From JAHFUS01 sp035689115 (GTDB lineage: Bacteria; Actinomycetota; Acidimicrobiia; Acidimicrobiales; GCA-2861595), in assembly GCA_035689115.1 (NCBI GenBank), contig DASSMA010000033.1, positions 1 through 64,000 of the forward strand: a DNA stretch of 64,000 nt, written 5' to 3'. Positions 49,335 through 58,392 of this stretch are shown piece after piece (position 1 is the first letter of the stretch; every line of letters begins with the position of its first letter). Below the pieces are notes generated by a model. That model did not search any database. It worked only from the letters and a program-made list of their open reading frames with translations, and was not told where the DNA came from. A program made the translations under genes and the position numbers.

Positions 49335-50202
49335 CGACGATGAGGAGCCACGAGAACCCATAGCCCTGGGCCCAGCGCGTCTCGGGGATGTGCTCGAAGT
49401 TCTGCCCGTAGAGGCCGACGATGAAGGTCGGCACCAGCAGCAGGGACGCCACCACCGTGAGGCGCTTCATCACCTCGTTCTGGTCGTTTGACACCTTGGA
49501 CTGGTGGTAGTCCCGCACGCCGGAGATGAAGTCGCGCGCCGCCTCCAGGCCGTCGGTGGACCGGAGGAGCTTGTCGTAGGCGTCGCCGAAGTGCAGCTCG
49601 ACCTCGTGGGGAAAGAGGTCGCCGCTGTCCAGCTCGACGCGGTTGTCGATCACCCGCCGCACAGCGTCCCTGGTGGGGGCGACGGTACGGCGGATGTGCA
49701 GCAGATCGTGGCGCAGGTCCGACAGCCGGCGCCGGATCTTGTCGCTGCTCCAGTCCTCGACGTGGTCCTCCAGTTCGTCGATCTCGTCCTGGAGGCCGTC
49801 GACCAGGTCGAGGAAGCCCTCGGCCACCTGGTCGACGATGCGGTAGGCGAGCATCCCGGCGCTCGGGTCGTGCTTGCAGGCGTCGCGCAGCGTGGTGAGG
49901 TCGAGCGGCTTGCCGTCGGGGGGCGTCTTCCGCACGGTGAGCACCACGTCGGGGGTGAGGACGAGGTCGACCTCCTGGTAGTAGACGCGGTCCTCGGCGG
50001 GCACCACCACCGGCACCAGCAGCACCCCGAAGGCGTAGGAGCCGTGGCTCTCCAGCTTCGGCCGGGGCTCGTCGCCGTGGACCATGGGCTCCAGCAGGTC
50101 GTCCAGGGCCTGGGGGTGCAGGTGGTTGCGGCTCCACTTCTCCCGCAATTGGTGCTCGTCCGGGTCCAGCAGGTCGATCCACTCGGCGGTCGTCGCAGGC
50201 AT
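49285..50202 (-). CDS. corA: CorA-like magnesium/cobalt transporter
   Basis: A 305-residue cation channel. A large soluble domain (1-240) precedes two C-terminal membrane helices (VVASLLLVPTFIVGLY and FSWLLIVVTTLGQLWYY). The hallmark GMN before the loop reads YGQNFEHIPE here, so Met is replaced by Gln; GQN occurs in some actinobacterial members and may change selectivity. CorA forms pentamers and lets Mg2+ into the cell. It is convergent with the HAD gene and ends inside it. Confidence 0.88.
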   Translation of the reverse strand: MPATTAEWIDLLDPDEHQLREKWSRNHLHPQALDDLLEPMVHGDEPRPKLESHGSYAFGVLLVPVVVPAEDRVYYQEVDLVLTPDVVLTVRKTPPDGKPLDLTTLRDACKHDPSAGMLAYRIVDQVAEGFLDLVDGLQDEIDELEDHVEDWSSDKIRRRLSDLRHDLLHIRRTVAPTRDAVRRVIDNRVELDSGDLFPHEVELHFGDAYDKLLRSTDGLEAARDFISGVRDYHQSKVSNDQNEVMKRLTVVASLLLVPTFIVGLYGQNFEHIPETRWAQGYGFSWLLIVVTTLGQLWYYRRKDWI

Positions 50203-50223
50203 GGCCCGAACGCTAGAAGGCTC

Positions 50224-50637
50224 TCAGGTCACCTGGATCACCACGGTCGTCGACGCGACCACCGTCCCGCCCACCGTCACCATGACGAGCAGGTCGTGCT
50301 CGCCGATGGTCGCCTGCTTGACGTGGATGTTCGTCCAGAACTGGTGGGTCTTCGTGCTGTAGGAGACGGGCACCGGCGTGATGTCGAGGGCGACGACCAC
50401 GCCCGGCAGGATCGCCGCCGACGCGGCGTCGCTCAGCGGGCCGTTGGCGTCGGCCACGCGGAACGACACCGGCAGCCGTCCGCTCGGATTGATGACGGTG
50501 CCGGGTGTGGGCGTGAGGTCCTGGATGGCGTACCCGACCACGTCCTGCACGTCCATGGCCATCGCCGGCGGGGCGACGACGGCCACCGCGACGACGGTTC
50601 CGGCGATGCCGCACAGCACCCGCTTGAGAATCGACAT
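50224..50637 (-). CDS. secreted beta-sandwich protein, unknown
   Basis: A 137-residue exported protein. The signal sequence is KRVLCGIAGTVVAVAVVAPPAMA with a likely cut after AMA; the rest is rich in beta-strands (LPVSFRVADANGP, VALDITPVPVSYSTKTHQFW, HDLLVMVTVGGTVVASTTVVI) like an immunoglobulin-type fold. GGAGGGATGCC precedes ATG. I do not recognise a family. It lies upstream of corA on the same strand, 21 bases away. Confidence 0.75.
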   Translation of the reverse strand: MSILKRVLCGIAGTVVAVAVVAPPAMAMDVQDVVGYAIQDLTPTPGTVINPSGRLPVSFRVADANGPLSDAASAAILPGVVVALDITPVPVSYSTKTHQFWTNIHVKQATIGEHDLLVMVTVGGTVVASTTVVIQVT

Positions 50638-50731
50638 GGCATCCCTCCTCGTGTTGCCTCTGAGGAGGAAGTGGAACGCACCAGGCGGCGATTGCCAGTG
50701 CCGAACGTCCCCGATCCGGCCGCCGGAGGGA

Positions 50732-51529
50732 CTAGACCGGGCGCCGGCCCACGGCCACGAACAGGGGGGCGAAGGTGGTGGGCCGGGGGTCGATCTCGTC
50801 GGCCCGGCGGAAGGCGGCGTCCCAGCGGGCGACGTCGTCGTCGGTGGCCAACCCGTCGGCCACCAGCGCCTCGCGCGCCGCCCAGGACGGCGGGCGGAAG
50901 CCGGGCGGTACGGGGACGATCTCGAAGCGACCCCGGAAGTCGGCGACGTCGAGCCCGGCGCCGGCCAGCAGCTCGGCCAGGCGGAGCCCGATGCTGAGGT
51001 CGTTGCCACGGCGGGCGTGCCATTGGCGGTAGCGGTCGTTGAGATCCTCGAGCTCGGGCAGGTTCGGGCGGGTGCGGAGGGCGCTGATCTCGACGTCGAC
51101 CAGGTACACGGCGCCGCCGGGCCGGGCCACGGATGCGGCATGGGCCACGATGGCGTCCTCGCGGCCGCCGTTGTGGGCCAGCACGTGGCGGATCATCACC
51201 GCGTCGGCGCACCCCGGCTCGAGGCCGGTGTCGTCGGCGTCGCCCACGGCGAACGTGATGTTGTCGACGCCCGCCCGGGCGGCGCCGGCCCGGGCCGCTT
51301 CCACGGCCTCCGGGTCACGGTCGACGGCGAGGACCCGCCCGCCCGGCCCGACGCGCTCGGCGACCACCACGGACACCGCTCCCGGCCCGCAACCCACGTC
51401 GGCCACCGTCGCCCCGGCGGTGATCCCGGCCAGCTCCCACAGCTCGTGTTCGGCGGCGGCCGCCACCTCGGCCATGAGTCGGTAACGGTCGAGCTCGGCG
51501 GGGCTCAGCTTCAGGGGGTAGCGGGGCAC
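50732..51529 (-). CDS. class I SAM-dependent methyltransferase
   Basis: A 265-residue methyltransferase. Motif I is VADVGCGPGAVSVVVAE near residue 40, followed by VLAVDRDPEAVEAAR and FAVGDADDTGL, then VMIRHVLAHNGG as motif IV. The N-terminus PLKLSPAELDRYRLMAEVA is common in actinobacterial MerR- or ubiE-like members. GTG 51529 is preferred to GTG 51565. The substrate cannot be told. Confidence 0.88.
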   Translation of the reverse strand: MPRYPLKLSPAELDRYRLMAEVAAAAEHELWELAGITAGATVADVGCGPGAVSVVVAERVGPGGRVLAVDRDPEAVEAARAGAARAGVDNITFAVGDADDTGLEPGCADAVMIRHVLAHNGGREDAIVAHAASVARPGGAVYLVDVEISALRTRPNLPELEDLNDRYRQWHARRGNDLSIGLRLAELLAGAGLDVADFRGRFEIVPVPPGFRPPSWAAREALVADGLATDDDVARWDAAFRRADEIDPRPTTFAPLFVAVGRRPV

Positions 51530-51552
51530 GCCGAAGGGTAAGCCGCCGATGA

Positions 51553-51972
51553 GTGCCGGCACCACCCGTCGTCCAAGTCGACGTGCCCTCCGTGTGCCCG
51601 GCCAGCGTGGTCGTCGTGCGCGCCGGCACGGCGGTCGCCGCCTGGCCGGTGCACGTGGGCGGGGGGCTGGAGGCGGTCGATCGGTCGGCCCGGCTCGCCC
51701 TCGCCGCCCGCCGGCACGGCCGGTCGCTGGCCGTCAGCGCGCCGGCGGCGGTGGCCGAGCTGCTCGGCCTCGCCGGCCTGGCGTCAGTCCAGGTGGGCGG
51801 GCAGGCCGAAGGCGGGGAACAGGGCGGTGTCGAGGAAGTTGTGGTGACCCACGACCCGGCCGTCGCGCAGCTCGAGCAGCTGGATCGACCAGGGGGCGTG
51901 GCCGCCGGCCGGGTCGACGCGGTAGGAGCCGAAGGCGGTGCCGCCGTTGGCGGCGGTGGCGACCAGGCGTGA
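51553..51972 (+). CDS. STAS-like domain protein overlapping the sigma gene
   Basis: The first 75 residues (VVQVDVPSVCPASVVVVRAG, GGLEAVDRSARLALAARRHG, PAAVAELLGLAGLASV) look like an actinobacterial STAS-like (anti-anti-sigma-like) domain. The frame then runs 189 bases antisense to the sigma factor's C-terminus, where the codons also fit the sigma protein well, so the tail may not be under selection. GTG 51553 opens the frame. The N-terminal part lies in an otherwise empty gap, which supports a gene. Confidence 0.5.
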   Translation: MPAPPVVQVDVPSVCPASVVVVRAGTAVAAWPVHVGGGLEAVDRSARLALAARRHGRSLAVSAPAAVAELLGLAGLASVQVGGQAEGGEQGGVEEVVVTHDPAVAQLEQLDRPGGVAAGRVDAVGAEGGAAVGGGGDQA

Positions 51973-52761
51973 CCCCTCGCACCCGCTGCCCTCGCCGGTG
52001 AACCAGCGGGCCATCTGCTCCGGGCCGGAGAGCCAGAAGTCGTAGGGCGGCATGGACATCACCGCGTCGTGGTGGAGCAGGGCGACGAGAGAGGCGATGT
52101 CGTAGCGCTCGAAGGCGTCGACGTAGCGGGCCAGCAGCGCCCGCTGCTCGGGGTCGGCGGGGTCCGGGTGCGCCCCGCCGGCGTGGGGCCGGCGTTCGGC
52201 CAGCCTGGCCCGGGCCCGCTGGAGGGCGCTGTTGACCGACGCCACCGACGTGTCGAGGAGTTCGGCGACCTCGGTGGCCTGCCAGCGGAGAACCTCGCGC
52301 AGGATGAGGACCGCCCGCTGGCGGGGCGGCAGCTCCTGGAGGGCGGTGACGAAGGCCAGGCGGATGGTCTCGCGTCCCGCCGCCAGCTCGGCCGGGTCGC
52401 CGCCGCCGGGGAGGACGCGGCCGTCGGGGACCGGCTCCACCCAGGCGTTCCCAGGCAGCGAGCGCTCGTGGAACGCGTCGGCGTCGCCCGCCGGGCCGAG
52501 GTCCATGGCGAGGGCCCGCCGCCGGCGCCCCCGGAGCATGTCGAGGCACACGTTGGTGGCGATGCGGTAGAGCCACGAGCGCACCGACGACCGGCCCTCG
52601 AACGAGTCGGCCGCCTTCCAGGCCCGGACCATCGTCTCCTGCACGGCGTCGTCGGCCTCGAAGCTGGAGCCGAGCATCCGGTAGCAGTAGCCGGCCAGCT
52701 CGCGCCGGTGCTCCTCGAAGCGGTCGGCACCGGCGGGCAGGGTGTCGGGACGCACCGCCAT
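51784..52761 (-). CDS. ECF sigma-70 factor with C-terminal SnoaL-like domain
   Basis: A 325-residue extracytoplasmic-function sigma factor. Region 2 contains YCYRMLGSSFEADDAVQETMVRAWKA and WLYRIATNVCLDMLRGR, region 4 LPPRQRAVLILREVLRWQATEVAELLDTSVASVNSALQRARARL in overlapping parts. From about residue 205 a SnoaL/NTF2-like domain follows (YVDAFERYDIASLVALLHHDAVMSMPP), the layout of the ECF41/SigJ-like group, where the C-terminal domain controls activity. It is ten bases after the SDR gene on the same strand. Confidence 0.92.
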   Translation of the reverse strand: MAVRPDTLPAGADRFEEHRRELAGYCYRMLGSSFEADDAVQETMVRAWKAADSFEGRSSVRSWLYRIATNVCLDMLRGRRRRALAMDLGPAGDADAFHERSLPGNAWVEPVPDGRVLPGGGDPAELAAGRETIRLAFVTALQELPPRQRAVLILREVLRWQATEVAELLDTSVASVNSALQRARARLAERRPHAGGAHPDPADPEQRALLARYVDAFERYDIASLVALLHHDAVMSMPPYDFWLSGPEQMARWFTGEGSGCEGSRLVATAANGGTAFGSYRVDPAGGHAPWSIQLLELRDGRVVGHHNFLDTALFPAFGLPAHLD

Positions 52762-52771
52762 CGGCGCGAGC

Positions 52772-53686
52772 CTATGCCTCCCCGGCGTCCTGTTCGGAGA
52801 AGCGGGCGAACAGTTCGGTGATCTCCTCGGTGAGGGTGCCGGGCGTGGTGTAGCCCTCCTCGGACCGGATCAGGTCGGCGTGGTCGCGCACCGCCTCCAC
52901 CGTGAGGTCGGGGTCGAACATCCCGGGCGTCATGCCGGTGAAGAAGCGCGCCACCCGGCCACCGCCGGCGGCGAAGACCTCGCCCGACACGGGGCACTCC
53001 GCGTGGGCCAGCCACGCCACGACCGGCGACACCAGCCGAGGGTCGAGGCGCTCGCCCACGCTGCCCATGAGGTGGTCGGTGAGCCGGGTCCGGGCCAGGG
53101 GGGCGATGGCGTTGACCTTGATGTCGCTGCGCGCCCCCTCGATGGCCAGGACCCGCGTGAGGCCGATCAGCGCCGTCTTGGCGGCGCCGTAGTTGGACTG
53201 CCCGAAGTTCCCGAGGATCCCCGAGCTGGAGGTGGTGAAGACGACGCGCCCGTAGCCCTGCTCCCGCATGCGCACCCACGCCGGCCGGGTGACGTTGAAG
53301 GCGCCCTCCACGTGGACGGCGAGCAGCGGCCGCAGCAGGTCGGGGGTCATGTTGTGGAAGGCCTTGTCGCGCAGGAAGCCGGCGTTGTTGACCACGATGT
53401 CCACCCGCCCGAACGCCTCCAGGGCGGCGGCGACGACGGCCTCGCCGCCCTCGGGCGTGGCCACGTCGGACGTGTCGGCGACGGCGGCGCCGCCCCGCTC
53501 CCCGATCTCCCGGGCGGTGTGGGCGGCCGGTCCCTCGTCGCCTCCCTCCCCGGAGGGCGAGGCGCCCAGGTCGTTGACCACGACCGAGGCGCCGCGGGAG
53601 GCCAGCAGCAGGGCGTGCTCCCGCCCGAGGCCGCCGCCGGCCCCTGTGATCACCGCCACCCTGCCGTCGAAGCGCAGTTCACTCAC
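52772..53686 (-). CDS. SDR family oxidoreductase (3-hydroxyacyl-CoA dehydrogenase-like)
   Basis: A 304-residue short-chain dehydrogenase of the peroxisomal multifunctional enzyme type. VAVITGAGGGLGREHALLLA is the cofactor motif, VVVNDLGASPSGEGGDE favours NAD, IVVNNAGFLRDKAFHNM follows, and FTTSSSGILGNFGQSNYGAAK carries Ser-Tyr-Lys. Mycobacterial relatives act in acyl-CoA or sterol side-chain breakdown. The sigma gene follows by ten bases, possibly the same transcript. Confidence 0.9.
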   Translation of the reverse strand: MSELRFDGRVAVITGAGGGLGREHALLLASRGASVVVNDLGASPSGEGGDEGPAAHTAREIGERGGAAVADTSDVATPEGGEAVVAAALEAFGRVDIVVNNAGFLRDKAFHNMTPDLLRPLLAVHVEGAFNVTRPAWVRMREQGYGRVVFTTSSSGILGNFGQSNYGAAKTALIGLTRVLAIEGARSDIKVNAIAPLARTRLTDHLMGSVGERLDPRLVSPVVAWLAHAECPVSGEVFAAGGGRVARFFTGMTPGMFDPDLTVEAVRDHADLIRSEEGYTTPGTLTEEITELFARFSEQDAGEA

Positions 53687-53799
53687 GGCGGCGAGCGTAG
53701 GCGTCCGCCGCCGCGGCTAACCTGGAAGGTCCTGGGCGGGGAGTGCCCGGGGCCGGTGCACAGGCGGAGCCGGCAGCGTACGGGGAGGGACGTGCCCGG

Positions 53800-56700
53800 A
53801 TGGTCATGGACGCGCCACGGAGACGACGCAGGAGGGCGGCGGCGGCTGCCGCGCTGGCGCTCGCCCTGACGCTCGGCTCGGCGCCGCTGGCCCGGGCCCA
53901 GACGGTCGACGACACGACCACCACCGAGGCGCCGACCACCACGACGGAGGCGCCCACCACCACGACGACCACCACCGAGGCGCCCACCACCACGACGGCC
54001 CCGCCGGAGACCACCACCAGCACCACCGAGGCCCCGCCCACCACCGTCCCGCCCACCACGACCCCGCCGCCGGCCGCCGCGCCGCCGGCCGGCGGGGGCG
54101 ACGGCGCCCTGCCGCCCGGGCCGCCGCCCCTCATCCCGCCCGAGGTCCAGGCCCAGATCGACTCGGTGCACCGGTCCGGTGCCAACGGCACCGCCGCCCT
54201 CCTCGACGCCCTCGCCCCGCTGGTGGCCATGGGCATGACCGAGGAGGAGGCGGTGCAGGCCGGCTTCGGGCGCTTCCCCGTGGGCGGGCGGGCCACGTTC
54301 GTCGACGACTGGTGGTTCCCCCGCTTCGTCCCGGTGCTGCACCTGCACGAGGGGACCGACGTCTTCGCCGCCTACGGCACGCCGGTGCGGGCCCCGGCGG
54401 CCGGCACCCTGACCCAGTCCTTCAACGCCCTCGGCGGCCTATCGGCGTACGTCACCGAGCCCGACGGCACCTACTACTACCTGGCCCACCTCAGCGGCTA
54501 CCAGCCCGGCCAGTCGTCGGGGCAGGCGGTGCGAGCGGGTGACGTGGTCGGCTTCGTCGGCGACTCGGGCGACGCCAGGGGCACCTCGCCCCACCTCCAC
54601 TTCGAGGTCCACCCCGCCGGCGGCGCGCCCACCGACCCCAAGCCCTACCTCGACCGGTGGGTGGACGAGGCGCTGGCCGCCGTCCCCGCCGTCGTCGCCG
54701 CTTCGGTCCCCGCCCTCGCCCGGCGGGCACCGGCGGGTGCCGAGCACCAGCAGCTCACCGTGGTGGGCCACGCCCCGCCGGGCGGCGCCGGCTACGGGTC
54801 GGTGGCGGTGGTGGGCGACACGGCGGTGGTGGCCTCGGGGGGATCGGACGGGTGCGAGCCGTCGCTGGCCACCGTCGACCTGCGCCGGCCCGAGGCCCCC
54901 GCCGCCCGTGGCAGCCTCGCCCTGCCGGTGGGCCGGCGCATCGAGGATGTGGCCGCCATCGCCGTCTCGACCCGTGCCTTCACCGGGCGGCTGGCCGCCG
55001 CCGTGGTGGGCCCGTGCACGCCCGGCGACGGGGGTACGGCCGTCGCCTACTTCGACGTCACCGACGCCGCCCGGCCGCAGCCGCTCGGCCAGGTCGCCCA
55101 GCCCCGGCCGCTGGCCGACGACGGTGCCGGGCCGGAGTGCGGGCCGGCCCTCCGCGGCACCTGCCGGCGGACGGCCCGCACCGTGCAGCTGCGGCGCCTC
55201 GACGGCGGGCGGGTCGTGTCGGTGTCGTCGTCGCCGGCCGACGGTGGCGAGGTGTTCGTGGTCGACGTCGCCGACCCGGTCGCCCCCCGTCCGGTCGGGC
55301 TGGTGCCGCTGGCCCGGACCACCGGCGACCCCGCCGACCGGTGCGCGCCCGTGCAGTCCCCGGCCGCCCCGCCGGTCCTCGCCCCCGAGCCGGCCGGCCT
55401 GCTGTTCGGCCTGGCGCCGGCGCCTGCCGTCCCGGCCGTGGACCTCGGCCCCGGCGGCTTCGGGCCGGTGGCGGCCGGCGGCGGGCGCCGGCTGGCGGTC
55501 ACCACCGAGGACACCTGGTGGACCTCCACCTGGGCCCTCCGGGCCGGGCCCCCGGGCGGCCCGGCGGCCGAGCGCGAAGGATGCCCGGGACCGGGGGGCG
55601 ACGCCTCGCCGGCGGCCGGCCCCGTGGTCTACGTGGGCCGCGGCTGCCCGGACCGTCCCGGCGCCGCCGCCGACCCCTGGCTGGCCGACCCGGCCGGCCG
55701 CATCGCCCTCACCGACGCCGCCCTCGCCCCGCCCCAGGCCGGCCTCCCGGCCGAGGGGTGCAGCGCCGCCGACCGCCTGGCCCGGGCCGCACAGGCCGGC
55801 GCCCTGGGCGTGGTCGTGGCAGGAAGCTTCCTGGCCGACCCGGCCGCCGGCCCCGCCGGCCCGGTGCCGGCCGGCACGGTCCCGGGCGTGCTGCTCCCCA
55901 AGCCCGACGGCGACGCCCTGCGCGACGCCCTGTGCCCGCCCGCCCCGTCGGGCGGGTGTGGGCCGGCGCCGGCGCCGGTCGACGCCTCGCTGGTCGAGCG
56001 GCCCGGTCGCTGGGGCGGCCTCCGGCTGGTCGACGTCACCGACCCCCGCGCCCCGAGGGAGGCCGGCGTGTGGCGCACGGCGGCGGCGGCCGCCGCCCTC
56101 CCCGCCGCCGACGGCGCCAGCCACGCCGCCGAGGCGGCGGTGGTCGACGGCAGCCGGGTCTACGCGGCATGGGGCGCCGACGGGCTCCGGGTGCTCGACG
56201 TGTCGTCTGGGGAGCCGGTGGAGGTCGGCTCCTTCGTCCCGCCCGGCGCCGCACGGGTCACCGGCGTGGCCCAGACCGACGACCTGGTGGTGGTGACCGA
56301 CCGGGACAGCGGGCTGTGGGTGCTCGACAAGCGCCCGCCGGCCGGCACGCGCGGCTACTGGGTCGTCGATGCCGCCGGCGCCGTGCAGGCCTTCGGCGAC
56401 GCCGGGTTGCACGGCTCGGCCGGCGGGCTGAAGCTCAACGGCCCGGTCGTCGGCATGGCGGCGACGCCCGGCGGCGGTGGCTACTGGCTCGTGACGGCCG
56501 CCGGCGGCGTGTACGCCTTCGGCGACGCGCCCTTCCTCGGCTCGCCGGCCGCCACGCCGGCGCCGGTGGTCGGGATGGCGGCCACGCCATCCGGTCGGGG
56601 GTACTGGCTGGTGTCGGCCGACGGCGGCGTCTACGCCTACGGCGACGCCACCTTCCGCGGGTCGCTCGGCGGCGTGCCGCTGTCCCATCCCGTGGTCGCC

Positions 56701-57138
56701 CTGGTGCCGAGCCACGCCGGCTACTGGCTGGTGTCGGCCGACGGCGGCGTGTTCGCCTTCGGCGACGCTCCCTTCCTCGGATCCCTGGCCACGGCCCCGC
56801 CGGCGTCGCCGGTCGTCGGTGCCGTCGCCACCGGATCCGGCCAGGGCTACGCCCTGGTGGCGGCCGACGGCGCCGTGTACGGGTTCGGCGACGCCCGCGC
56901 CCTGGGCTCGGCCGGCCGCCCCCTGCGGGCGCCCGTCGCCGGGGCGGCGGCGATGACCGGCGTCCGCGGCCTGTGGACGGTCGGCGCCGACGGTGCCGTC
57001 GCCGGCGTGGGCGCACCGGTCCTCGGCGCTGAGCTGCGCCGGCCCAAGTCGCCGGCGGTGGTGGCGGTGGCCGCTATCCCGGCGCCGGCACCGGCTCCGG
57101 CGCCCGAGCCGGCGCCCGGTACGCGCCCGGTCCGGTGA
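53800..57138 (+). CDS. secreted M23 peptidase-like surface protein with GYWLV repeats
   Basis: A 1112-residue exported protein. Order: signal sequence (about 1-33), a Thr-rich linker (about 37-90, TTTTEAP repeats), an M23/LytM domain (about 165-290; HEGTDVFA and SPHLHFEVHP give the Zn ligands), long LVIVD-like beta regions (about 320-620 and 740-850), a PA-like segment (LGVVVAGSFLADPAA), and five repeats of the type GYWLVSADGGVYAFGDA (about 855-1075). Such repeats are widespread in Acidimicrobiia. Role: cell-wall peptidase or adhesin; the catalytic set looks complete. GGGAGGGA precedes ATG 53800. Confidence 0.85.
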   Translation: MVMDAPRRRRRRAAAAAALALALTLGSAPLARAQTVDDTTTTEAPTTTTEAPTTTTTTTEAPTTTTAPPETTTSTTEAPPTTVPPTTTPPPAAAPPAGGGDGALPPGPPPLIPPEVQAQIDSVHRSGANGTAALLDALAPLVAMGMTEEEAVQAGFGRFPVGGRATFVDDWWFPRFVPVLHLHEGTDVFAAYGTPVRAPAAGTLTQSFNALGGLSAYVTEPDGTYYYLAHLSGYQPGQSSGQAVRAGDVVGFVGDSGDARGTSPHLHFEVHPAGGAPTDPKPYLDRWVDEALAAVPAVVAASVPALARRAPAGAEHQQLTVVGHAPPGGAGYGSVAVVGDTAVVASGGSDGCEPSLATVDLRRPEAPAARGSLALPVGRRIEDVAAIAVSTRAFTGRLAAAVVGPCTPGDGGTAVAYFDVTDAARPQPLGQVAQPRPLADDGAGPECGPALRGTCRRTARTVQLRRLDGGRVVSVSSSPADGGEVFVVDVADPVAPRPVGLVPLARTTGDPADRCAPVQSPAAPPVLAPEPAGLLFGLAPAPAVPAVDLGPGGFGPVAAGGGRRLAVTTEDTWWTSTWALRAGPPGGPAAEREGCPGPGGDASPAAGPVVYVGRGCPDRPGAAADPWLADPAGRIALTDAALAPPQAGLPAEGCSAADRLARAAQAGALGVVVAGSFLADPAAGPAGPVPAGTVPGVLLPKPDGDALRDALCPPAPSGGCGPAPAPVDASLVERPGRWGGLRLVDVTDPRAPREAGVWRTAAAAAALPAADGASHAAEAAVVDGSRVYAAWGADGLRVLDVSSGEPVEVGSFVPPGAARVTGVAQTDDLVVVTDRDSGLWVLDKRPPAGTRGYWVVDAAGAVQAFGDAGLHGSAGGLKLNGPVVGMAATPGGGGYWLVTAAGGVYAFGDAPFLGSPAATPAPVVGMAATPSGRGYWLVSADGGVYAYGDATFRGSLGGVPLSHPVVALVPSHAGYWLVSADGGVFAFGDAPFLGSLATAPPASPVVGAVATGSGQGYALVAADGAVYGFGDARALGSAGRPLRAPVAGAAAMTGVRGLWTVGADGAVAGVGAPVLGAELRRPKSPAVVAVAAIPAPAPAPAPEPAPGTRPVR

Positions 57139-58339
57139 ACACGCCCCGGCGCCAGCGGTGGGGCGTGGCCACCACCGCCCGCGGGTAGTCCTCGAACAGC
57201 CACCGGGCGAAGTTCCGCCTCGTCCAGCCGGTGGAGCCGGCCAGCCGCAGCACCCCCCGCACGCCCTTGCGGTGGGCGATGCCGTGCTGGGAGAGAAACC
57301 CGGCCAGTCGGTTGTCGACGGCCAGCCCGCGCGTCACCGCCGACCGGTAGGCGCAGGCCGCCCGCTCGGGGTGGAGGGCGCCGGCGGCCAGGATGGAGCG
57401 GGCGGCCAGCACGCCGGTCTCCAGGGCCTGGCCGATGCCCTCGCCCGTCATGGGGTCGGTGGCCCGGGCGGCGTCGCCGACGAACAGTGCCCGCCCGCCC
57501 GCCGCCCACAGCACGGTGTCCTCCACCCGGGCCGGGATCGGCCACGCCTTGTGGGGCGACTCCGGTGCCGCCGCCGGCCCCAGCGCCTCCCGGATGTGGT
57601 CGCGCCCGAGCAGGTCCGCCCACTGCTTGCCCATGGCCTGGACGCTGGCGCCGGCCTGGCGCTGGACGCCGAAGCCCACGTTGGCCCGCCCGCCTCCGAG
57701 GGGGAACGACCAGGCGTAACCGGGTAGGAGGTCGGGCTCGAACCACACCCACAGCTCGTTGGACGCCTGCTCGGCCACACCGGCGAAGTACTGGCGGAAG
57801 GCGTGCCACTCGCCCAGGTACCCCTCGCCGTGGGGGACGCCCAGGGCCTTGCGGAGGGGTGACCACATGCCATCGGCGCCCACCGCGTAGCGGGCCCGCA
57901 CCGGCCCGAGTCCGTCGACGTGGAGGCTGACGGTCTCGTCGTCCGGCGCCCACCGCGCCCCCCGCAGCCGGCACCCGTCGTGCACCCGCACCCCGGCGTC
58001 CCGGGCCACGTCGAGCAGGGCGGCGTCGAGGTCGGACCGGCGGGCCACGGCGGCGTAGAGGCCGTTGCCGCGGGGGAGCGGGAAGGTGATGCGGTGCCCG
58101 GCCGGGCCGCGCACGTGGACGTCGTCGACCTGGTACCACGACCGCACCGCCTCGGGCCGCAGGCCGAGGGCGTCGAGGGAACGCAGGGCGCTGGTGGTGA
58201 GCCCGTCGCCGCAGCACTTGTCCCGGGGGAAGGTGGCCCTGTCGACCAGCACGACCGAGCGACCGGCCCGGGCCAGCGTGATGGCGGCGGCCGCGCCGGC
58301 CGGCCCGCCGCCCACCACCGCCACGTCGGCCGTCGTCAC
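57074..58339 (-). CDS. geranylgeranyl reductase family FAD-dependent oxidoreductase
   Basis: A 421-residue flavoprotein. ADVAVVGGGPAGAAAAITLA is the FAD GxGxxG fold; RATFPRDKCCGDGLTT is the family's substrate-gating block; FVGDAARATDPMTGEGIGQALETG is the second FAD motif. Members saturate isoprenoid chains, for example of menaquinone or lipids. GTG 58339 starts VTTADVAVVGGG. Its end overlaps the convergent M23 gene by 65 bases, giving both an alanine/proline-rich C-terminus. Confidence 0.9.
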   Translation of the reverse strand: MTTADVAVVGGGPAGAAAAITLARAGRSVVLVDRATFPRDKCCGDGLTTSALRSLDALGLRPEAVRSWYQVDDVHVRGPAGHRITFPLPRGNGLYAAVARRSDLDAALLDVARDAGVRVHDGCRLRGARWAPDDETVSLHVDGLGPVRARYAVGADGMWSPLRKALGVPHGEGYLGEWHAFRQYFAGVAEQASNELWVWFEPDLLPGYAWSFPLGGGRANVGFGVQRQAGASVQAMGKQWADLLGRDHIREALGPAAAPESPHKAWPIPARVEDTVLWAAGGRALFVGDAARATDPMTGEGIGQALETGVLAARSILAAGALHPERAACAYRSAVTRGLAVDNRLAGFLSQHGIAHRKGVRGVLRLAGSTGWTRRNFARWLFEDYPRAVVATPHRWRRGVFTGPGAYRAPARAPEPVPAPG

Positions 58340-58392
58340 CCCGCCATTGTCGCCGCCGGTGCCGGCCGCGCGCCCATCGGCGCAATGGGTGG

